Notes under the pieces: model-generated
Seen by the model: only the letters and a program-made list of their open reading frames with translations
Told to the model about the DNA's origin: nothing
The model's database searches: none
Program-made: the position numbers and the translations under genes
Shown here: in pieces, positions 59,378 through 64,000 of the stretch
How positions within the stretch are numbered: position 1 is the first letter of the stretch
How the letters are laid out: every line of letters starts with the position of its first letter
DNA from: Mycolicibacterium aichiense
Lineage (GTDB): Bacteria; Actinomycetota; Actinomycetes; Mycobacteriales; Mycobacteriaceae
Length of the DNA: 64,000 nucleotides
Reading direction: 5' to 3'
Assembly: GCF_010726245.1 (NCBI RefSeq)
Contig: NZ_AP022561.1
Location: 5,828,001-5,892,000, forward strand

Positions 59378-61853
59378 CGAAGGGCGTCCCGACCGGCCTG
59401 CCACTGACAACCGCACGGGATCAGGGGCCGAGAGTGCGTCCGGCGGCTCCGAGCCACCGACGACGCGCTTCCCCGCCGCGGGCGGCGGTTCTGGGCCCTC
59501 CCGATCTGCGCCGCGACGGCAGGTGCCGCCCGACGACCGGTTGACGTCGATCATCGAACCGGTCCGGGACACCCCTCCGCTGCTGCGGGACCCGGTCGAC
59601 GTCGTCAAGGCCGCTCTGGATGGCACCCCGCCGCCGAAGCTCCCGCCGCCCCCGCCGCGGCGGCCGGGTGGGTCCGGCGGCCCGGGCGGCCCGCCGCCGT
59701 TCAAGCCGCCGACGTTCTCCCAGCAGGTCAACTGGAAGTGGGTGCGCCGATCGTTGTATCTGGCTGCCGTCGTGTTGATCGTGCTGCCGCTGATCACCTT
59801 CGGGATGGCCTACCTGATCGTCAAGGTGCCTCAGCCCGGTGACCTGCGCACCAACCAGGTTTCAACGATCCTGGCCAGCGACGGCTCGGAGCTGGCGAAA
59901 ATCGTTCCGCCGGAAGGTAACCGGGTCGACGTCAACATCGACCAGGTGCCGGTTCAGGTCCGCAACGCGGTGATGGCCGCCGAAGACCGGGACTTCTACA
60001 GCAATCCTGGCTTCTCGTTTACCGGCTTTGCCCGCGCGCTCAAGAACAATCTGTTCGGCGGTGACTTGCAGGGCGGGTCGACGATCACCCAGCAGTACGT
60101 GAAGAACGCGCTCGTCGGTGACGCCCGCTCCGGGGTCGGCGGTGTGGTCCGCAAGGCCAAGGAACTGGTCATCTCCACGAAGATGACCGGCGAATGGTCC
60201 AAAGATCAAGTGCTGCAGGCGTATCTGAACATCATCTATTTCGGTCGCGGCGCCTACGGCATCGCGGCCGCGTCGAAGGCGTACTTCGACAAGCCGGTCG
60301 AGCAGCTGACCGTCGCCGAGGGTGCGCTGCTGGCCGCGCTGATTCAGCGGCCGTCGACCCTGGACCCGGCGGTTGACCCCGACGGTGCTGCCAAGCGGTG
60401 GAACTGGGTGCTCGACGGCATGGTCTCGATGGGCGCGCTGTCCAAGGACGAACGTTCCCAACAGGTTTTCCCTCCGACGGTGTCGCCGGAACAGGCCCGC
60501 TCCAATAACGTCACCACCGGGCCGAATGGCCTGATCGAACGCCAGGTCACCAAGGAACTGCTCGACCTGTTCAACATCGATGAGCAGACGCTGAACACCC
60601 AGGGCCTGCAGATCACCACGACGATCGATCCGCAGGCGCAGAAGGCCGCCGAGGACGCGGTGTCGAAGTATCTCGACGGCGAGATGCCCGACATGCGTTC
60701 GGCAGTGGTGTCCATCGACCCGAAAACCGGTGGCGTTAAGGCCTATTACGGCGGCTCGGACGCACAGGGCTTCGACTTCGCGCAGGCCGGCCTGCCCACC
60801 GGTTCGTCGTTCAAGGTGTTCGCGCTGGTGGCTGCGCTCGAACAGGGCATGGGGCTGGGTTATCAGGTCGACAGCTCACCGGTCACCGTCAACGGCATCA
60901 AGATCACCAACGTCGAGGGTGAGGGCTGCGGCGTCTGCAATATCGCAGAGGCGCTCAAGCGTTCGTTGAACACCTCGTACTACCGGCTGATGCTCAAGCT
61001 CAAGAACGGCCCGAGTGATGTGGCCGACGCCGCGCACCGGGCCGGCATCGCGGAAAGCTTCCCGGGGGTGGAGCACACGCTGTCCGAGGACGGTAAGGGA
61101 GGCCCGCCGAACAATGGTGTGGTGTTGGGCCAGTACCAGTCCCGGGTGCTCGACATGGCGTCGGCCTATGCCACGCTGGCCGACTCCGGCGTCTACCACA
61201 AGCCGCACTTCGTGCAGAAGGTCGTCAACTCCCGCGGCGAGGTGCTCTTCGACGCCAGCACCGCCGACAACAGCGGCGAACAACGCATTCCCAAGGCAGT
61301 CGCCGACAACGTGACCGCGGCGATGCAGCCGATCGCCGGCTATTCGCGCGGACACAACCTGGCAGGTGGTCGGCCGTCGGCGGCCAAGACCGGAACCAAT
61401 CAGCTCGGCGACACCGACGCCAACCGTGACGCGTGGATGGTCGGCTACACGCCGTCGTTGTCGACGGCCGTATGGGTCGGCACCACCGACGGCACACAAC
61501 CATTGGTCAACTCTTCGGGTGGACCGGTGTACGGGTCGGGCCTGCCGTCGGACATCTGGAAGGCCACGATGGACGGTGCGCTGAAGGGCACCGACAACGA
61601 GTCGTTCCCCAAGCCGACCGAGATCGGCGGATACGCCGGTGTTCCGGCACCGCCGCCTCCGCCGCCCGCGCCGCCGTCGGAGACCGTCATCCAGCCCAGT
61701 ATCGAAGTGGCACCGGGCATCACGATCCCGTTGGGACCGCCGACGACCATCACGATTCCGCCGGGCGGCGGTCCGCCGCCGCCACCGGGTGGACCAGAAC
61801 CGCCCCCGCCGGGTGGCGGTGACCCTAACGCGCCGCTGCCGCCGCCGCCGTGA
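59370..61853 (+). CDS. ponA1: Bifunctional class A penicillin-binding protein PonA1
   Basis: 827 residues. A disordered, Pro-rich cytoplasmic N-terminus (1-115), one membrane helix (SLYLAAVVLIVLPLITFGMA, ~128-150), a transglycosylase domain with catalytic Glu in VMAAEDRDFYSNPGF and QGGSTITQQYVKNAL, and a transpeptidase with PTGSSFKVFAL (SxxK Ser), SLNTSYY (SxN) and AAKTGTNQ (KTG). The Pro/Gly tail (PPPPPGGPEPPPPGGG) follows. It polymerises and cross-links lipid II at growth poles. The GTG at 59370 overlaps the DUF5318 gene by eight bases. Confidence 0.96.
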   Translation: MNSEGRPDRPATDNRTGSGAESASGGSEPPTTRFPAAGGGSGPSRSAPRRQVPPDDRLTSIIEPVRDTPPLLRDPVDVVKAALDGTPPPKLPPPPPRRPGGSGGPGGPPPFKPPTFSQQVNWKWVRRSLYLAAVVLIVLPLITFGMAYLIVKVPQPGDLRTNQVSTILASDGSELAKIVPPEGNRVDVNIDQVPVQVRNAVMAAEDRDFYSNPGFSFTGFARALKNNLFGGDLQGGSTITQQYVKNALVGDARSGVGGVVRKAKELVISTKMTGEWSKDQVLQAYLNIIYFGRGAYGIAAASKAYFDKPVEQLTVAEGALLAALIQRPSTLDPAVDPDGAAKRWNWVLDGMVSMGALSKDERSQQVFPPTVSPEQARSNNVTTGPNGLIERQVTKELLDLFNIDEQTLNTQGLQITTTIDPQAQKAAEDAVSKYLDGEMPDMRSAVVSIDPKTGGVKAYYGGSDAQGFDFAQAGLPTGSSFKVFALVAALEQGMGLGYQVDSSPVTVNGIKITNVEGEGCGVCNIAEALKRSLNTSYYRLMLKLKNGPSDVADAAHRAGIAESFPGVEHTLSEDGKGGPPNNGVVLGQYQSRVLDMASAYATLADSGVYHKPHFVQKVVNSRGEVLFDASTADNSGEQRIPKAVADNVTAAMQPIAGYSRGHNLAGGRPSAAKTGTNQLGDTDANRDAWMVGYTPSLSTAVWVGTTDGTQPLVNSSGGPVYGSGLPSDIWKATMDGALKGTDNESFPKPTEIGGYAGVPAPPPPPPAPPSETVIQPSIEVAPGITIPLGPPTTITIPPGGGPPPPPGGPEPPPPGGGDPNAPLPPPP

Positions 61854-63496
61854 TCGACGGCCGCCCCACCGTCTCACCTGCACCGCTGGCCGAGGATCGG
61901 CGCAGTGCGGACGATCGTGACATGCCGAGTCGCAATGACGCTGTCGGCGCGGCACTCTCGGAAGTCGTGGGCGGTCCGGTGGGCCGGCACGCCCTGATCG
62001 GCCGGAGCCGGATCTTCACCCCGTTGCGGGTCATGTTCCTGATGGCGCTTGTGGTGCTGGCCCTGGGCTGGTCGACGAAGGCGCCCTGCTTGCAGACGGT
62101 GGGTACCGGCACACCCGACCAGCGGGTGGCCAACTGGCAGAACCAGCGCGCCTATTTCGAGCTGTGCTACTCCGACACCGTGCCGCTCTACGGTGCAGAG
62201 TTGTTGAGCCAGGGCCGCTTTCCCTACAAGTCGAGCTGGATCGAGACCGACTCGAGCGGCCGGCCGCAGATCCGGTACGACGGCAAGCCCGCGGTGCGCT
62301 ACATGGAATATCCGGTGCTGACCGGGGTGTACCAGTACGTGTCGATGGCGCTGGCCAAGACTTACACGGCGGTCGCCAAGATGGTGTCGCTGCCTGTTGT
62401 CGCCGAAGTGGTGATGTTCTTCAACTTCGCGGCGATCGGATTGGCGTTGGCGTGGTTGACCACGGTGTGGGCGTCATCGTGGCTGGCGGGCCGCCGAGTG
62501 TGGGATGCCGCACTGGTGGCCGCGTCCCCGGTTCTGGTCTTCCAGATCTTCACCAATTTCGATGCACTGGCAACAGCTTTGGCGATCGGCGGCTTGCTGG
62601 CGTGGGCACGCAAGAAGCCGGTGCTCGCCGGCATCCTGATCGGGCTGGGGGTGGCGGCGAAGCTCTATCCGGCGCTGCTGTTGCTGCCGTTGCTGGTGCT
62701 GGCGATCCGCACCGACCGGATGCCTGAGGCCGCCAAGACCGTGGTGTCCGCGGTGGGTGCCTGGTTTGTGGTGAACCTTCCGGTGATGGTGCTGTTTCCG
62801 CGCGGCTGGTCGGAGTTCTTCAGGCTCAACTCCCGGCGCGGGGACGACATGGATTCGCTGTACAACGTGGTGAAGTCCTTTACCGGCTGGGACGGCTTCG
62901 ACACGAACCTCGGGTTCTGGCAGCCGCCGGTGATCCTCAACATCTTCGTCGCCGTGGTGTTCGTGTTGTGCTGTGCGGCAATCGCTTACATCGCACTGAC
63001 CGCGCCGCAGCGGCCCCGGGTGGCGCAGCTGGCGTTCCTCACCGTCGCGGCGTTCCTGTTGGTGAACAAGGTATGGAGCCCGCAGTTCTCGCTGTGGCTG
63101 GTGCCGCTGGCGGTGCTTGCCTTGCCGCAGCGTCGAATTCTGTTGGCGTGGATGACCATCGACATGCTCGTCTGGGTGCCGCGGATGTACTACCTGTACG
63201 GCGAGGGCAACAAGGGCCTGCCCGAGCAATGGTTCACCGCCACCGTGCTGCTGCGTGACATCGCGGTGATGGGCCTGATGGTGTTGGTCGTGCGTCAGAT
63301 CTACCGTCCCGAACTGGATTTGGTGCGGTGGGATGGCCGAGTGGACGATCCTGCGGGCGGCGTGTTCGACCGCGCCGCTGACGCGTATCCGACGTGGTTC
63401 CCGCGCTGGCTGCGTCCGCGCGTGACGACCGCTGCGGGTGCGCCCGAAGAACAAGAGGCACCGGATGCAAGTCGCGATAGCACTGTTCCCGCGTAA
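61850..63496 (+). CDS. GT-C type membrane glycosyltransferase (DUF2029/GT87, Rv0051-like)
   Basis: 548-residue polytopic protein with about 10-12 helices and a soluble C-terminal tail, resembling the GT87/DUF2029 polyprenyl-phosphate mannosyltransferases; the first extracytoplasmic loop holds YFELCYSDTVPLYG with the acidic Asp typical of GT-C enzymes. It matches Rv0051. It may add sugar to the lipoglycans or a wall polymer; substrate unknown. The GTG overlaps the ponA1 stop (GTGA). Confidence 0.85.
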   Translation: MIDGRPTVSPAPLAEDRRSADDRDMPSRNDAVGAALSEVVGGPVGRHALIGRSRIFTPLRVMFLMALVVLALGWSTKAPCLQTVGTGTPDQRVANWQNQRAYFELCYSDTVPLYGAELLSQGRFPYKSSWIETDSSGRPQIRYDGKPAVRYMEYPVLTGVYQYVSMALAKTYTAVAKMVSLPVVAEVVMFFNFAAIGLALAWLTTVWASSWLAGRRVWDAALVAASPVLVFQIFTNFDALATALAIGGLLAWARKKPVLAGILIGLGVAAKLYPALLLLPLLVLAIRTDRMPEAAKTVVSAVGAWFVVNLPVMVLFPRGWSEFFRLNSRRGDDMDSLYNVVKSFTGWDGFDTNLGFWQPPVILNIFVAVVFVLCCAAIAYIALTAPQRPRVAQLAFLTVAAFLLVNKVWSPQFSLWLVPLAVLALPQRRILLAWMTIDMLVWVPRMYYLYGEGNKGLPEQWFTATVLLRDIAVMGLMVLVVRQIYRPELDLVRWDGRVDDPAGGVFDRAADAYPTWFPRWLRPRVTTAAGAPEEQEAPDASRDSTVPA

Positions 63497-64000
63497 CACC
63501 GCACTCGACGCGATCGGCCCCTACGAGGTCCTGCAGCGCATCCCGTCGATCGACGTGGTGTTCGTCGGCCACCGTCGCGGCGAGGTCCGCAGCGACAACG
63601 GAATGCTCGGGCTGACGGTCGATGCCACCTTCGACGAGGTCACCAAACCCGACGTCCTGGTGTTCCCCGGCGGAATCGGCACCCGCACCCTCGTCGAGGA
63701 CACCACAGTCCTGGACTGGGTCCGCGAGGTGCACCGGCACACCACATTCACCACCTCGGTGTGCACCGGCAGCCTGGTGCTGGCGGCCGCGGGCCTGCTG
63801 ACCGGTTTGACCGCCGGGACGCACTGGCGGGCCACCGAGCTGTTGGAGTCCTTCGGTGCGATCTACACCCCTCAGCGGGTCGTCGAGCATCTGCAGGAGC
63901 GCATCATCACCGCGGCCGGGGTGTCCAGTGGCATCGACATGGCGCTGCGGCTGGTCGAACTGCTGGTCGGACGGCGGGCCGCGGAGGCCAGCCAGCTGAT
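63465..64000 (+). CDS. DJ-1/PfpI family protein (partial, Rv0052-like)
   Basis: First 178 residues of a DJ-1/PfpI glutamine-amidotransferase-like protein, cut by the right edge. Start MQVAIALFPRNTALDAIGPY, with DVLVFPGGIGTRTLVED and the nucleophile elbow TTSVCTGSLVLAAAGLL (Cys), then GTHWRATELLESFGA as in isonitrile hydratase-type members. The ATG at 63465 overlaps the glycosyltransferase gene by 32 bases. Substrate unknown. Confidence 0.9.
   Translation, partial: MQVAIALFPRNTALDAIGPYEVLQRIPSIDVVFVGHRRGEVRSDNGMLGLTVDATFDEVTKPDVLVFPGGIGTRTLVEDTTVLDWVREVHRHTTFTTSVCTGSLVLAAAGLLTGLTAGTHWRATELLESFGAIYTPQRVVEHLQERIITAAGVSSGIDMALRLVELLVGRRAAEASQL

Overview
The window is high-GC actinobacterial DNA and almost certainly comes from a rapidly growing mycobacterium (Mycolicibacterium type). 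It carries the mycobacterial replication-origin neighbourhood: cwsA, crgA, a MurJ fused to a pseudokinase, cwlM, mtc28 and sigM, with the gene content of the M. tuberculosis oriC region. It also has genes typical of rapid growers: gnd between dnaN and recF, and a glucosylglycerate hydrolase. Assignments to Rv numbers are from memory of M. tuberculosis and were not searched. No rRNA genes and no CRISPR array were seen.

Layout. 1-3335: origin-proximal envelope and division genes (pabA/trpG partial, DUF881, crgA, PH-domain protein, ppiA, cwsA). 3336-4622: a short accessory island with a zinc-ribbon microgene, then an 842-bp remnant integrated at tRNA-Ala, bounded by 49-bp direct repeats and holding a small membrane-protein gene and a dead integrase tail. 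4550-4825: tRNA-Ala and tRNA-Ile with a 39-codon microgene between them. 4896-16490: replication block read leftward (dnaA, oriC, dnaN, gnd, recF, dciA, gyrB, gyrA, DUF3566). 16491-23141: rightward rpmH-rnpA-yidD-yidC-khpB-rsmG-parA-parB block with two parS sites. 23142-33811: leftward redox and cell-wall genes (mutT4, DUF6049-like, murJ, sigM, truncated anti-sigma, trxB, trxA, cwlM). 33883-38813: pcnA, an Asp-rich repeat protein, and a lipoprotein plus GGDEF-EAL pair. 38856-64000: the equivalent of Rv0036c-Rv0052 (transporters, leuS, mtc28, P450, ino1, ponA1, glycosyltransferase, DJ-1), with rapid-grower additions (short-chain dehydrogenase, glucosylglycerate hydrolase, amino-acid ABC transporter).

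How the genes work together. The left and centre hold initiation (DnaA, DciA, oriC), the sliding clamp, gyrase, segregation (ParA/ParB/parS) and membrane-protein insertion (YidC). Around them lie regulators of peptidoglycan synthesis and division: CrgA, CwsA, CwlM, MurJ with its pseudokinase, and PonA1. Many non-operonic genes carry a TANNNT -10 element 6-8 bases before the start codon, which predicts leaderless mRNAs.

Most interesting points: the minimal tRNA-Ala island with a mutated integrase; a lipoprotein with a molybdopterin-binding-like fold translationally coupled to an intact-looking GGDEF-EAL protein; a GntR/P450 pair whose perfect inverted repeat covers the leaderless P450 promoter; an RsmA-like protein without its anti-sigma domain; and a microgene directly after tRNA-Ile.
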